A stretch of 64,000 nt of DNA, from NCBI GenBank assembly GCA_921293015.1, contig OV121084.1:21952960-22016959 (forward strand). The letters run 5' to 3'. The DNA is from Phorcus lineatus. Its lineage: Eukaryota > Mollusca > Gastropoda > Trochida > Trochidae. The notes beneath the pieces were generated by a model, which worked only from the letters and a program-made list of their open reading frames with translations, was not told the origin of the DNA and ran no database searches. Both the position numbers and the translations under genes were made by a program. Numbering within the stretch: the first letter of the stretch is position 1; every line of letters starts with the position of its first letter. Positions 43,966 to 56,652 of this stretch are shown here, piece after piece.

Positions 43966-44662
43966 GCTAAATAAAAAGTAATTTGTGACTACATCAGAAA
44001 CTAACAAACTTATATATTTTAATCATATTCAAAGGAATAAAACAATTTGACATTGGCTCTTATTTTTATCCGTATTTTAACCCCCTAAATTGAAATTCTG
44101 CTTTGTAACTTTCTAAGTGGGCACGTTGAAACGGGCGGTTTTACGGAGAGATCGCTAAGCAGCTAAATCTGTATCATTTTCCAGCTGCAAACGAGTGTGT
44201 TTAATGAAAATACTTCAATTTTTTGGGAAATGTGACAATTATTGTATTTGAAATCCGTATTTTTCAAAACACTTAAATATTTCAACGACAGTGCAAAATG
44301 ACAGTAAATCCCCCGAATATCGGTCGAGAGAAACTCAAGCTACAAGTAAAATAATATTCTAATCTCTGCTATCACAAGAAATGTAGAAGCTTGTCCGTGT
44401 ATGGTCTTTCTGCAGTTGATTCTAGCGAAATGTCTAACAAACAAAGCATAATTTCGAAAAGGATACTGACTTGACAATGCTGTAAGAACATAACTTCTGG
44501 GTGTCGAAGCGGCCTTAGCCTCGTTATTGATTACACACACTCAGTTTCTGATATCTCATAAATATTCATGAGGTAATATCAAGAATCCCCTATTGATCCA
44601 AATTCCTGTTTATGACAGTAGTTTTTACTTTTCTTTTTGTATTTTATTCGTAACATAATAAA

Positions 44663-44776
44663 ACAATTATGGACTGGTGAACTCGGTCAATACCTGTTTT
44701 TATAGACCCGAGGAAAGCAATTTTGACAGAGGACTTCATCTGAGGTCAATAATGCTTTCTCAGTCCATAATTGTAT
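44663..44776. mobile_element. Short MITE-like element with 14-bp terminal inverted repeats
   Basis: ACAATTATGGACTG at the left end pairs with CAGTCCATAATTGT at the right end, enclosing about 85 bp. Confidence 0.55.
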
Positions 44777-45414
44777 AATGTCAGTCTTAACTGCCGAAAA
44801 TGTTTAATCAAACATTTGGACTGTTGTAGATGGAGGCAGCCTTTCGAAAGTCACGGCAGCAAAATAAAAACAAAACTCGGAGACTGACGAGAGCAGCGTT
44901 CGAGAGACTTATGATGACAGAACAGCTGTTTCATTGAGGCTGAATAATTAAATGAAGTGAAACTGATACATTCAATAGTAAACTGATGAAGAAAACAATT
45001 ATTTTGAAGATTTTAGGAAAATTATAACAAGGACTCACTCACCGGTGTTTTTTAATTGGGTGCATTATCTGTGTAGACACAGTGAAAAGCATAGGTTTGA
45101 GACTGAGAATTTATCGTATGAATTGTTTCCATATAAAAGTCATTGTAAGGCCTTTTCCATTTTTTAAAATTTTCGTACAGCACTTAAATTTAAAAAACAT
45201 CACCCCTAAGCTACAAGAACACGATCACCTAACTATGAAACATGCTGTTGTTTACGTTTGTTTGCTACGTCACGTGTGTTTTCCACAGTTGATGTCACGT
45301 CCGGTTGATTTTACGGAACGACACGATCGGGGAAGCAATTTACTATCCTTTTTTTCAATCGTTATTATTTACATAATCAATTAATCTAAACTTGTTAAAA
45401 CCTGACGTAATTTC

Positions 45415-45474
45415 ATTTCAAGAAGGAGGTGAGGTGAGGTGAGTTGGTGTTTAACGCCGCTATTTCAAGAAGGA
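45415..45474 (+). mobile_element. 34-bp repeat insertion flanked by 13-bp target-site duplications
   Basis: ATTTCAAGAAGGA occurs at 45415-45427 and 45462-45474. Between them sits a GGTGA-repeat run followed by GTTGGTGTTTAACGCCGCT. The structure is that of a very short retroposed or inserted fragment of the TTTAACGCCGC repeat family. Confidence 0.75.
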
Positions 45475-47330
45475 TATATTATAAAAATATGCACAAAAGT
45501 GTACAATTTGGCTTGGTTAAATAAGGGGAATTTACCCGGGGAGCCCCACTTTAACTATCGCTAGTCTTCAACTGTCCAAGTTTACTCTTGCTGCCGACCT
45601 AAGACTTTCCTGGCCTTACTCTCTAGTTTACTGCAAAGGAAATAGATAGTCCAATCAGGAAGTTCCTGACAAAATCTACAATGGGAACTTGAACAAACAT
45701 GTCGGCCTCCATGTCACAGTCCGTCGACTGCAAGATTTGTAAAGAGAAAAGCTTCCTTTAAAGCAAAAGACAATATATTCAAGTTCATCCCAGGTATCAA
45801 TAAGTTAGGGCAAGTACTTTGCTACAACCTGATAGCAGACAGCAGCCTATCAAAGAATATTTTCTTTAAAAGCTTCGCTAAACTATCCTAATAAAACTCT
45901 GAGAAAATTGACTATGATTTGTAGCACCGACTCGGTGCCCTACGCCGGGCAACACTTTATTTCCTGTCATCGTACAAAAACATTATTGAATATCTGTTGA
46001 ACACTCAAAGCATAGTCGCCTGCAACCTTGTTTTATCGCGGCAGTAAATGTTTCTTTCAATACACTTTACTCCTTCAATCAAAATCCAGATATTTTTAAT
46101 GTCAATCCTTTACATATCATGCTGTCAATATAAATTTAAAAAAAAGGAAAAAACTTTTAATATCAAGTGTATTTTCTTCCATGTTCACTAATTTAAAGTC
46201 ATCGGTGTTATTTTCATTTTGAGAATATAACTGTATGTGCCTTAATTGAAAAATTATTCTCTCTTCATAAAATATTGCCCTTTTGGCATGTACAATTATT
46301 TATGGACAGTTGGATAATCAATGATTAAACTTGTGCGCACGGAATATGCGTTCAGATTTCACATATGATAAATGTAACATTTACTACAGAAATAAGATTA
46401 AATAAAATTAAACTTTCCGCTAATCATAGAGGATATTACAAGATTTAGAATATATGTAAATATCTTTTTTCATGATAAATAGATAATAGTTGAATGCAAT
46501 GTTCACATTATTCCAAAATAAATTAACTTGAATGTCATCAAAAGATTTATTGTAAAAAAAATACAAGTTTGTTGACAGTGTCTAAATTTACCCACTAAAT
46601 ATGAATGCCCGGTAAAACTAAGACGAGGTATTTTTGTACCAGAATTGTTTTTCTAGTTTTGCAAATGCTTTGTCAAATATAAATATAAACCAATATTACA
46701 TTTAATTTCTCTTAATGATAATATTACTTAGTTTCATTCACAGATATTATTTTATCAATTAAATTAGGATTACCCTGATAAAAGGGACACCTCTGTTAAA
46801 ATGCATTGCACAAACATTAAATTTTATTTGTAGGGCCTATGTCTAAAATATATATTCTCCGCTAGTGGATTTTTACATATATTTTAGGGAATTTGAGCAG
46901 CTATTTAAAAAAATCAACAATGTGTAAACTGTACTAATTTTGATGAAAATATACATGTATGATGGCAAGACCCACAATACTAGGGACCTCCTTCATACTT
47001 TCCTTTGAACAATATAGGGGCGCATTCATATGTTAATTATATTTTGATGGTGGCAGTAAGTGAATATACAACTTGTAAACTTTTTGGGAGAAAAATTGAA
47101 ATAATTACCCAAATTTCGAAAAAGGGTGGGTATAAAAAAATATGCATACCACTTAAAATATTAAATACCCTCTTAGTTTTCAAAGTATGGGTATCATACC
47201 CACATACGCAATGGCTTACCTGGAGCTCATTATTGTCTCAATTTAATCATTATTTTATTCTAAAAGAAATAAAATAGAATTCCCAGAAACAGTATTGTTA
47301 CTTAAGTTTCCAATGACATTGCCAAATATA
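45475..47330. other. AT-rich DNA, no recognised gene
   Basis: 45510-46000 is slightly richer in GC and holds a short frame beginning MSASMSQSVDCKICKEK (45699) that ends after 21 codons; no support for a gene. Confidence 0.35.
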
Positions 47331-47950
47331 GAATTCTGAATAAGTTGAAAACCCAAAAGGCACCACTACACTTGAATGTGTTCCACATAGCAAATTTCAT
47401 CGACCGAGGCCTTAGGGTTTTTGAGTTCTCCACTATAACAAATTCTTAGTTGTTTTTACAAGAAAACAAAGAAAATTAAATGTAGGAAGAAGTTGAAAGC
47501 CCCAAAAGGCATCACTACACATGATGATTGTTTCATATATCAAGTTTCATTGCACAAGGAGTTAATTCTTGTGCAGAAAAGAACAGCTCGTACACACAAT
47601 AACACAGACGGACGACCAGACAGAGCTCATTTCTATATCCCCCCAAAAAATTTGTGTGGAGGGGGATTTTATGCTTTACATTTCTCCTATAGTTAGTTTC
47701 TGAGAAAAGCTCTTCGCTCAAGATACTCTTGAAGAAAATAATTATGTGCATGTAATTAACAAAGTCCATCAAGGTATTGATACTCTAAAGCCACACACCT
47801 CAAATGGTAATCTTATCTTAAGAATTTTCTGAGAAAAGCTGTCCCCTTTAAATCAGATGGATGGACATATGGTCGATGGACACACGGACAGAGGTCAAAT
47901 CTATATCAACCTTCCACTGAGTGGCTTGGGATAATAATTATTCGCTATTT
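47331..47950. repeat. Dispersed repeat with AAAAGGCACCACTACAC blocks
   Basis: AAAAGGCA(C/T)CACTACAC occurs near 47354 and 47505, each followed by a CAAGTTTCAT-type block. CAGACGGACGACCAGACAGA and ACACGGACAGAGGTCAAATC follow. The motif order resembles a common molluscan dispersed repeat; limits are uncertain. Confidence 0.5.
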
Positions 47951-48770
47951 TTTCATAAACCAAATACATGTACATACGGTGATATTATTGCTCTTGCTGG
48001 ATTTTGACATTTTTTCACTTTTCCAAGCCATGAACCAAGCTGATTCTTCAAGTCGTTTTCTGAAAGAAAATTGAAGCAATTTATATCATGCTACTGAAAT
48101 TGAAAGTTTCTGGTAGCTTACAAGGATCATAAATCATCAAATAAATAGCAGCCTTCTACAAGTTCAATCCACATACCATATTTCACCTTTTTAGAAATTT
48201 TACTTAAGGATATACAAACAAAAATGAAATTAAGAACATGGTCGGTATTAAGGAGAAAAGTTATCAAAAGGTACAAAAATAGAGCCATTGGTTTTGCAAT
48301 CGAAGGACAGTGGACTGATGACACACAATGGGACATGCCATAAGTTCGAGCTTTCAAGGCATGATAAGCTAAAAAGCTACTTTCATCTAACATCTGCTAT
48401 GTCATTCTGAAGAGAATAATGTCACCTCATGAAAGAACATGAGTGCTCTGAGAGCCCATCATCCCCTGCCACATGTCCTATTGTTGCATACTTTACCTAT
48501 TAGTATTTTTTTCTAGCATTGTTTCGGTAACGATCAAAGGCGCCGCCGCCAACCTTTATTCCGTGATAAAGTATAGTTTTTGAATGACGTCACGAAACAA
48601 TGACCCATGACGTCAACAACAATAACGTTATGACGTCAACAACAATAACGTTATGACGTCACTAGTTATGGCCCTAGTCGAGCATTTTCAATTCACTGCC
48701 AAATTCGATTAATTTCACTTAAATTGATTTTGGCTGAAATATAATTTACACGAGTAAACGACATGCTAGA
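47951..48770. other. No gene; cluster of CRE octamers at 48590-48662
   Basis: Four TGACGTCA sites lie within about 70 bp. The middle ones sit in a 22-bp direct duplication (AACAATAACGTTATGACGTC). Confidence 0.5.
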
Positions 48771-48928
48771 AAAGAAATAGAGTAGCCTCAACCATCATGT
48801 GTTTTGCCCTGAACTATTATAGTTAAAGCATGAGGCCGAAGGCCGAGTGGTTTGACATTAATAATAGTTCAGGGCAAAACTGTACTTTATTGCAAAACAC
48901 ATGATGGTTGAGGCTTCTCTATTTCTTA
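48771..48928. mobile_element. Hairpin MITE (158 bp)
   Basis: Long inverted arms: AGAAATAGAGTAGCCTCAAC at the left pairs with its complement near 48905-48928, and the inner arm TTTTGCCCTGAACTATTATA pairs with TATTAATAATAGTTCAGGGC. The inner arm is shared with hairpins near 56653 and 57690. Confidence 0.8.
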
Positions 48929-49032
48929 ATTATATGGTTGATAATTGGTTTGTATGTGATATAGACCTTGATCTCTGATCTTGAAGGAGAATCAAACAGT
49001 TAAACGATACTTACCTTGATAAACGATACTTA

Positions 49033-50096
49033 CCTTGATGTACATGGTAAGTTGAAGTTTGACTGTAGTTCTATCAGCTTATCTTAGTATCGGAGGGATA
49101 ACATGAGATCGCAATGCGCAAGTCAAACTAAAGATGTTTTTCGAGTGCATATCAGAACCCGTGAAATAGGTATTGTACAGGGTAGGATTGACTAGCAATG
49201 AGAGGGCATGTAATCCCTCCATTACTTAGAAGATAAATAGTTGCGTTTGTAAAATTTCTGGGATTCATTGTTATTCAACACCCGCAAATTTAGTTTAAAA
49301 CCGACGGCATTAGCCAGAGGTTTTAAACGCTTAAATTTATCGATATTGTAACATGATTGTTAGTTATTAGAATCTTAAGAGCGAACTCTGTTTTTGCATA
49401 CTTCTTTTTGTGTGCAATGGACTTAGCGACTCTTATTTATGTAAGAGGTGTGATAAGGTCTAACTTATGTGAATTCCTGGCATAATTTACGTTATAAAAA
49501 TTGTACTGATAATACCAAATAGTGGCATTTGTAACAGCAAGACCTATACAACATACTTCTTTAATTTGAGACCGAAATCAATAATCATAAAGCTCGTAAA
49601 AAATATCGTAAAACCCAAAGTACAAAATTTTTAAACTAGACCAAGACCATTATGACAGCGACGCAAACATTGTGACGTCATACCATTGGAACTTCAACAG
49701 CATTCGAAAGAAGGCTGCCGCATGAAACTTTGCGGCAAACTTGGACTAAGTAAGCCAGTTAAATATAATAAATCATTTTATAATTTATTTGTAATACCTA
49801 CGGGTAGACACAAAGCTAAAAAATGACACAGACAACTGTCAAATCGGAGTGCGGCACAAATTTTCTATGAAAATGGAAAATTTAATCTAGAGTCAGGCCG
49901 GCACAAGTGAACAAATTGTATCAATTCGCAAAGATTCGCCTTAGCTAATTTGCGGGTATTCAATGTCATTCAACATAGGGTAATTTTTTCAAATCAACCA
50001 ATCAGAATCGAGAATGCAACAAAGTCATGTTACAATAAAGATTAGCATATAGAACTACAGTCCAACTTCAACTTAACATGTTACACCAAGGTACAT
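49033..50096. mobile_element. Putative 1.06-kb non-autonomous element with about 42-bp inverted ends
   Basis: GTACATGGTAAGTTGAAGTT ... GACTGTAGTTCTAT at 49037-49074 is matched in reverse by AGAACTACAGTCCAACTTCA ... AAGGTAC at 50051-50093. No coding frame is recognised inside. Confidence 0.5.
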
Positions 50097-50419
50097 ATCC
50101 TTCAACTACTTAATTCCATCAGCTAATCACGTAAGTGTCGAGATTCCACGACATTATAAAGCCTCATATACACTTGAGATACCAATAGTAATCTTTGAGT
50201 ACACTCAAAGTAACGAACAGGAAACAATTCTCAAAACACTGTTTAATTAAAAAAACAAGTCTAACTTTACAGTCAATATCCTTTTCAGAAAATTATCTAG
50301 TTAAATAGCTTCTTGTCTCACTCAGTCAGTCAGTATTTGTTAACACAGCACCATCATAGTTGACCCAGGAGAAATAAGGGTGTTTTTATAAAACCTTGCA
50401 AATGTTTTATGCGAAGTCT

Positions 50420-51120
50420 TATCAGCTTTGAAGACTCCAAATTTCAGAGTAACGAGGAATTGGCGGCTTGCTGAAAAACACCCTCCGAAATCTATACAAC
50501 TGGGTGCGTACCACAAGGTTGATTGTCCTCAAACTCAAAGGCAGAAAGAGCAGATCTTGCTATCAAATTCACAGAAAAGTCTAACACCAGTCCTATATGT
50601 GGTTGATCAATCTGTCTCTCAAAACAACCTCCACTTCTGGATGTAAGAAGCAAACTCTTTCCTTATAGTTTAACGCCGAGAACTGATGATAACATTAGTT
50701 GCCTCAGCTGAAATTCCTCTGTCTAAGTAAGATTTCCTGAAAGTCAGAAGGCTGTAATGTTCAATTGTCTGGTCAATGGGTGAAGTCACCAGTCTGAAGA
50801 AGATACCAAGTTTGAAGTTTTCTTCAACAAGACTGGCCTACAAAATGAGATTAATTAATTGTGAGAACCAAGACTGTGTAAGACATAAGATGCTATTACA
50901 ATGGCATCAACTTGATCTGCTGCTTTTTTCTTCAAGCATTTAGACAATAGGCAAAATGGGGGGGAAAAAGTAACGCAATTCTCCAGCATGACAAATCAAA
51001 AGCATCAATACCTTCAGTTTCTAGTTCTGGCTTCCAACTTAGAAACTGAGGACATTTTTTATTCAATGTAGATGCAAATATATCACTAGATGGCAAACTT
51101 TAAAAAGATCTGTCAAAAAT
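50420..51120 (-). pseudogene. DIRS-type retroelement relic (post-RNase H domain and YR core-binding domain)
   Basis: On the minus strand 51095-50900 reads PSSDIFASTLNKK, PQFLSWKPELETEGIDAF, then LFPPHFAY. This is the domain between RNase H and recombinase of DIRS elements. Further down, after many stops, SALSAFEFE and GTHPVV (near 50545-50480) and FFSKPPIPRYSEIWSLQ (near 50470-50420) match the recombinase core-binding domain (consensus about HP.V.R...G.....P..PRY...W). The catalytic domain is lost. This locus has no long ORF and is visible only by reading all frames. Confidence 0.72.
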
Positions 51121-51193
51121 TCAAATACGGACATATCTAGAAACCATTCAGTTCAGTCAATTTTTCTAGAGCTTTGTCTTTCTTCAACGTCAT

Positions 51194-51470
51194 CATCCTG
51201 CTTTATCAGCGTATTTGTCTCCGCCTAGATCCATCATATACCCTGATATCCTTCGGCCTAAAACGCTTGTATCGCTAAACATAGCAAGCCAATGAAATGA
51301 CTCGCATTCAGCAATAGTGGCACCACCCAGATGAGAGTTCAAACAAATGTCTATGTAGGCTATAAATAGCCATGAGTAACCAGCCGTAAGCAATACAAGC
51401 GTTTTAGGCTGAGGATATCATGGTATAAGATGGAGCTGGGAAGAGACAAATACGCTGATGTAGCAGGATG
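51194..51470. mobile_element. Foldback MITE, arms about 80 bp
   Basis: CATCCTGCTTTATCAGCGTA ... CGGCCTAAAACGCTTGTAT at the left pairs with ATACAAGCGTTTTAGGCTGA ... CGCTGATGTAGCAGGATG at the right, with some mismatches. Confidence 0.75.
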
Positions 51471-51794
51471 CAACATCGTCTACTCCTGGCACATTAGCTA
51501 CAGTAAGCCAAATATCTCTGTCTCTCTGCACCATAACCTAATTTGCTTTGCTAGCTCATTACAAACTTGCGATTTGGATCTGCACATAGCTTGCAAATAA
51601 GTGACAGCAGTTGTGTCACTATACATCCAAAAGTTTGTAAACCAGGGGGACATCCCCAATAGTCTTTGTGAATTGGGGGAATTCAATATAAGAGGGGTTA
51701 GGGGGATGGGGAAGTGTCACAGAATACATAGATACCAGTAAACTTTTATTTTCTACATTCTAACAGTGTTAATGGAGACTAACTTATTCTTACC

Positions 51795-52157
51795 TCAACA
51801 CTTGAAAAATAAACGCCTATCTTTCTTAGCCCTCCATTTTGAAACAGCTGCCTTGTAAGGAAACTCATATGAAGTTGGTCCTTCAATTTGAATTGTCATC
51901 AACTGATTCACTTTTTCAGGGTCAATGCTGGTATGGATTATGTTTTGAGAACTGAACCCCCTCTCACAGTCAGCAGTCTGTAGAGGGATATGCTGGCAGA
52001 GTTTTGCTAGTTTCACAAGATTGCGGAACTGATTGCCATGAATTTTTCCTTTCAACTCCAATGATGACGTCAAAACTTGGCAAAACTGATGGCACAACTT
52101 TATTCCCAGCCTCCATATTTTGCTCATGCAGCGGCCTAATTTTTTAATTGACATCAA
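51795..52157 (-). pseudogene. hAT-family transposase C-terminus (dimerisation domain)
   Basis: The 120-residue frame holds LAKLCQHIPLQTADCERGFS followed by NIIHTSIDPEKVNQLMTIQI and EGP. This is the signature hAT C-terminal dimerisation block of the ZMYM/ZNF862-like host-derived and transposon proteins. The N-terminal zinc finger and most of the catalytic domain are absent, and no intact frame precedes it on the minus strand, so it is a fragment. Confidence 0.82.
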
Positions 52158-54278
52158 AATACACTAATTTGTCGACTAGTGGAACTTCTGGTTTTGAGAA
52201 GGCGAGTCCATGAAAGTCAATGATGCAGTTCTCGTAAGTTTTGGAAAGTTAAGGGTTGTTTTTGTGATGTTATTTTACGATTGGACGAATTATTGGCTGA
52301 CCATGGCGATTTTTATTGCTTACAAAGTACAAAAGTAGAGGGTTGCAATTTATAACTTGCATATAATCGGCAAAGTGATAAATGGCATGTTTGATTAGAC
52401 ATACTCGGAAAACAACGTACACTAATCATCTGATGAAAATGTTCACTATACATCAATCTAAGTATGGCCTAAGATCGGCCTGTTATTCATAGTTCTCACA
52501 TGATGTCACAAGCCTCAGTCACGTGGCCTGTCAGCCATTTGTGTGCACAACCAGCGCATGCAGGCCACAGCGGCTAGTGCATTCTCACTATATTAGTAGA
52601 ATTAATGGTCAATCTTATGGCAGAAATTAGCTTCAAACGATGTGAATCTTGCACACATTATAAAATAAAATGATTGCAAGACATGTTAATATCGTATCTA
52701 TGTTAATATTTGTACTAGAAGAAAAAAAATAGTCATGCATTGAGTCAATGTGAACTCGCTTCTGCCATCAATGTAACTTCGAACTTATTCCAAAACAACT
52801 TGAAATGAAAGGGATACAATCTATCCTACCTCTTACATGCTTTGTTTGATGGCTTTTAGACTTAACACCATCTACAGTGGACATGCTATTTTCATTTTCT
52901 TTGTTCTAACATTTTACGTCGGGTTCAATACAGTTATAATTTTTCCCTATTATGATCACAGGAATTTTATCTCGACATAAATTATAATATCCCCTCCCAA
53001 ACAGCAATAGACTATTGATATAGGAGAGGAATTGGTTTAAATTCTTTTGAAATAACATGATTATTTTCACTTTCCCGTGATTATGATCTTTGGTTACCCC
53101 AAAACTTCCCACTTGTGAGACACATGGTTTGCCTAAATGTCATTCAAAACATCTTCATCATAAATTTTTCCTTAGTCATAAAACATTAGATACATTTTAA
53201 TTAAAATTCGATGTCTTGATCACAAACTTAATTTACTGCTCTCAAGTTATGTGAGCATGATCGAGCTATTGAAAAACGTCTTAACACAAGTACACTTATT
53301 AAAATGTGATGTCTTATTTTATTTGTATCTAGACTCATAGATGATTGTGCGATTTGTTATTTACAATGTTAATGCACTTGTATGGATTTGTTTTAACAAA
53401 AACGTGTATACAAGCAAGACATTAATGAAACTAATATTCTTTGAATAAGTCATATCGCCCCCTCGCCCTCTCTCGCTTCAACTATTATTGTGTTGTTTCG
53501 TCATTAGGCATTGATGGCAAGTATTGAAGGTGTGAAGATCAAAAAGATTATGTGTCAACTATACGAAATCTATTATCTAAAGGTTTGGATATATGTACCC
53601 TTTTACATCAACATTAAACAGAAGTTTATTTTTTAGTTCTCAATCTTTGTTTATTTAGTTGGAATTCATCCCATACCGTAGATAGTAAGAAAGATTGTGT
53701 CATATCAATGGCAAGAGATAGAAAATTTAAGCTGATACACATAGATAAAGATTCTACAGGTCAATTAAAACTTAATTGAGATATGCGATGAAAGGAAACC
53801 ATTTGTTTTCATATTAGATGGTATCGTTGACGCATTGATTCTTTTACTATCAACCCAATATGAAATGGCATTTTTTCAAGTTTTCAGATAGTTGTTAGTA
53901 ATAACAAAAAGTGCATTTGTCAGACTTTATAAGTTAAATGTTTAAGTTATTCCTTTTGAAAAACTTAATATACCATGAAGGAATTAACGTCGAAAATCAT
54001 TGTTATGATGGCAAAGTTTGATTGCAGTTGAACGTCTTTAGAAACAGGTCTCTTACACAAGCTCGGGAGACATCGAGCTTGTGGTCTCTTACTAAGAGAA
54101 AGAAAGATTATCGTAGATTGAAAATATTATTGAAAGGTCCATATGTCCATATATATTGATTCTACATACAATGAGATGTGATCGGTTCAGCAATCAAGCT
54201 TTCAGCAATTGCACTTCCATGACAAATTGTCTATGTATATTTAACACCATATGTAGGCCTATCTGCCTTATACTTAAT
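52158..54278. other. No recognised gene
   Basis: A block at 52490-52540 (TTCTCACATGATGTCACAAG CCTCAGTCACGTGG) recurs at the right edge of the window (63965-64000), so it marks a dispersed repeat. The rest is AT-rich without domains. Confidence 0.4.
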
Positions 54279-54286
54279 AATCATTA

Positions 54287-54895
54287 GTGTTTCCCCTAGT
54301 CCTTCTTAGTAGGGCGCACCGCCCTGCCCTTTTTCTGTCCCGCCCTGCCATGTTTACTGAGCGCCCTGCCCTGTTGCTAGCCCAAATCTTGGTGTTGCCC
54401 TTTTGCAGAATAACATGTACAATGAAATTATTTACAATGTCCAATTGTACATTTCACATAGGAAGAAGAGAATGATTAAACCTAATGATCCATCCTTTTG
54501 TTTCAATCGGACACAGCTGCTGACCACATGTTTAGCTAGATACAGAAACAATAAGGAGATTACTTGTGGACACAGCCGAATGATCTCATTTGATGCAATG
54601 ATTGAAATATATGCGCACATGTTTGAAACCCATTGCTCATTCAAAATTGGTTTAAATAAATGTGATGTTTTTTTCTGAACTTATTCGTAAGATTTAGAAA
54701 ATTATGAAATATATGTCAGATTGCTACAACTGACATAAGTGTAAAGAAAACTGTTTCATTTACAGAAAGTAGTGCTGTTTGGCTCGAACATACACACAAA
54801 TGAATTTGAATGTTAATTAGTGCCCTTTTGAAAGGAGTTGTGCCCTTTTTTAAATCAATTTGCCCTGCCCTTTTTCAAACCTAGGGGAAACACTA
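54287..54895. mobile_element. Non-autonomous hAT-like element with 8-bp target duplication
   Basis: The ends are GTGTTTCCCCTAG and CTAGGGGAAACACTA, flanked by AATCATTA at 54279-54286 and 54896-54903. GTGTTTCCC-type termini and 8-bp duplications are typical of hAT. The interior has GCCCTGCCCTTTTT repeats near both ends. An ORF (54403-54678) has no known domain. Confidence 0.78.
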
Positions 54896-55093
54896 AATCA
54901 TTAACTTTCTGAAATAAATATGACGTCTCATAACAAGAAATTATAATGTAGGTTGATCCTTTTTCTCAGGAATTTTGCGGTAGTATGCTTATTGTCATCG
55001 AAGACTTCGGTCGATTCAGTCCGTTTGAAATGGAGTCAAAGTATACACGTATAATGCGTCGATTTACGTCCATTTCAGGATTTCCCCAACCTG

Positions 55094-56096
55094 TCTACAC
55101 ATCTGTGCATTTATAAGGCTGTTTTTAGATTTTCATGGAAAACCAGTAATTGTCATATAAATGTCTTTTGGACATGAAAAGTTAAGATATTTCGATTTTA
55201 TATCACCACACATGACATTTAGGTTCGTATCAAAGGTAAATAATATGTTATGAAAATCACGGAGTGGCTCTTATTAGTCTTGATAAATAAAACAGAAATT
55301 TTTATACAAACCATTTTCAGAGTACCAGCTTCCTGCATGCGTTGCTCTGCGAATCTTAGACATGCTCACACCAATATCGAAGTGAGAAGATTTTTTTTTT
55401 TCAAAAGTATCAACAGCAAGACCGTTATTAACACAGTGAGGCTGAGTATCGTAAGAGTTGTTGATAACTTCACGGAAGTAGATTGCTGTCATGCGCTTTC
55501 TATTCCACTTCTCATTGGCCTGGTGTCGTTACACAGATGCGCTATTTGATTTGCGAACCACGAAGGATTTGAGATCCACCGCTAACCTCGACTTTATCAC
55601 TTCTCGATTTTCGCGTTCAAAGATTTTTCAAGAAAATAGGAACCGGGCTTGATTTTTTTTTAATTTGTCCAATAAACACCTTTAATTAGCCTTTCATTAA
55701 GGCAGCGTAAGTATCGGCTGTGAAAAACCAAGGACTTTAAATTAATAGACAGGTCTTTGGAAAAACCCACCTGGGTTAGGGGCCATAAAATTCGCGCGGG
55801 TGCGATGTAATAAACAGACTGTACAGAGTGGCGCATCATTATTTTAACTGAAATACCGCCTTAAATAATTGTTTAATTACCATTGATGTGGATATCTTTT
55901 TTACACCAAACGCTTAAAGAGCCACTCCGTGATTTTCATAGCATATTATTTACCTTTGATACGCACCTAAATGTCATTTGAGGTGATATAAAATCAAAAC
56001 ATCTTAACTTTTCATGTCCGAAAGACATATATATGACAAATACTGGTTTTCCATGAAAATCTTAAAACAGCCTTATAAATGAACATAGGTGTAGAT
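55094..56096. mobile_element. Foldback element with about 165-bp inverted arms
   Basis: 55107-55272 (GCATTTATAAGGCTG ... AAAATCACGGAGTGGCTCTT) is the near-exact reverse complement of 55917-56083. The inner 640 bp has no recognised gene. TCTACAC at 55094 and GTGTAGA at 56090 extend the similarity outward. Confidence 0.85.
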
Positions 56097-56652
56097 ATCA
56101 CGTCCAATATACTAGTACATGGATACTAGTTATATAACCTAACAAACACTATGAACTCCTAACTGCCCTCCTGGCTGTTTTAGAAAAGTCTCAAAATTAC
56201 GTTTGACTATTTGACGCGCACCACTGTCCAGTTTTCTAAGATGCCTAGCGGTTAGAACAATCGAAAAAAAGGTACTTTATCATCCAAAACTGTGTTCCAC
56301 AGGAGATATCGCTTGTGGAAGATCAAGCGATATCTCCTAGGAGATATCGTTTTGACAGTAGATTTTGAACAATGCCCTATTACAGTTAAGTTCATGACAT
56401 CACAATTGTTTTGAATCATCAAGTAATGACATCACAATACTATGACGTCATAAACATGACGACGTCACAATGCTATGACATCACTCCACTGAGAGTCTTA
56501 GAGTAGTGCAATGTTCAGAAATACACATTTTTCACGGAATCGAAATGAAAAATGATTTTGAATGATAAATAGAATCTCCCCCTCGTGTCTTCTGATATCA
56601 AATATATCAACACTCGTTGATAAAAGTGAAATATCCTCGGCAAGCCTTCCCT

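Larger units (their letters stand above)
43011..45414. other. AT-rich DNA with small inverted repeats, no gene
   Basis: It contains a hairpin (43717-43797), a TATT microsatellite (43930-43965), a block shared with 32636-32715 (about 44490-44600) and a 114-bp MITE-like element (44663-44776). The short ORFs lack domains. Confidence 0.45.

Noticed and set aside
45699..45764. Short frame MSASMSQSVDCKICKEK
   Set aside because: Ends after 21 codons without a splice donor; no second Cys pair or neighbouring exon.
56295..56352. Short hairpin GGAGATATCGCTTG ... CAAGCGATATCTCC
   Set aside because: The stem is real, but it is small, single and in AT-rich repeat DNA; no RNA gene features.
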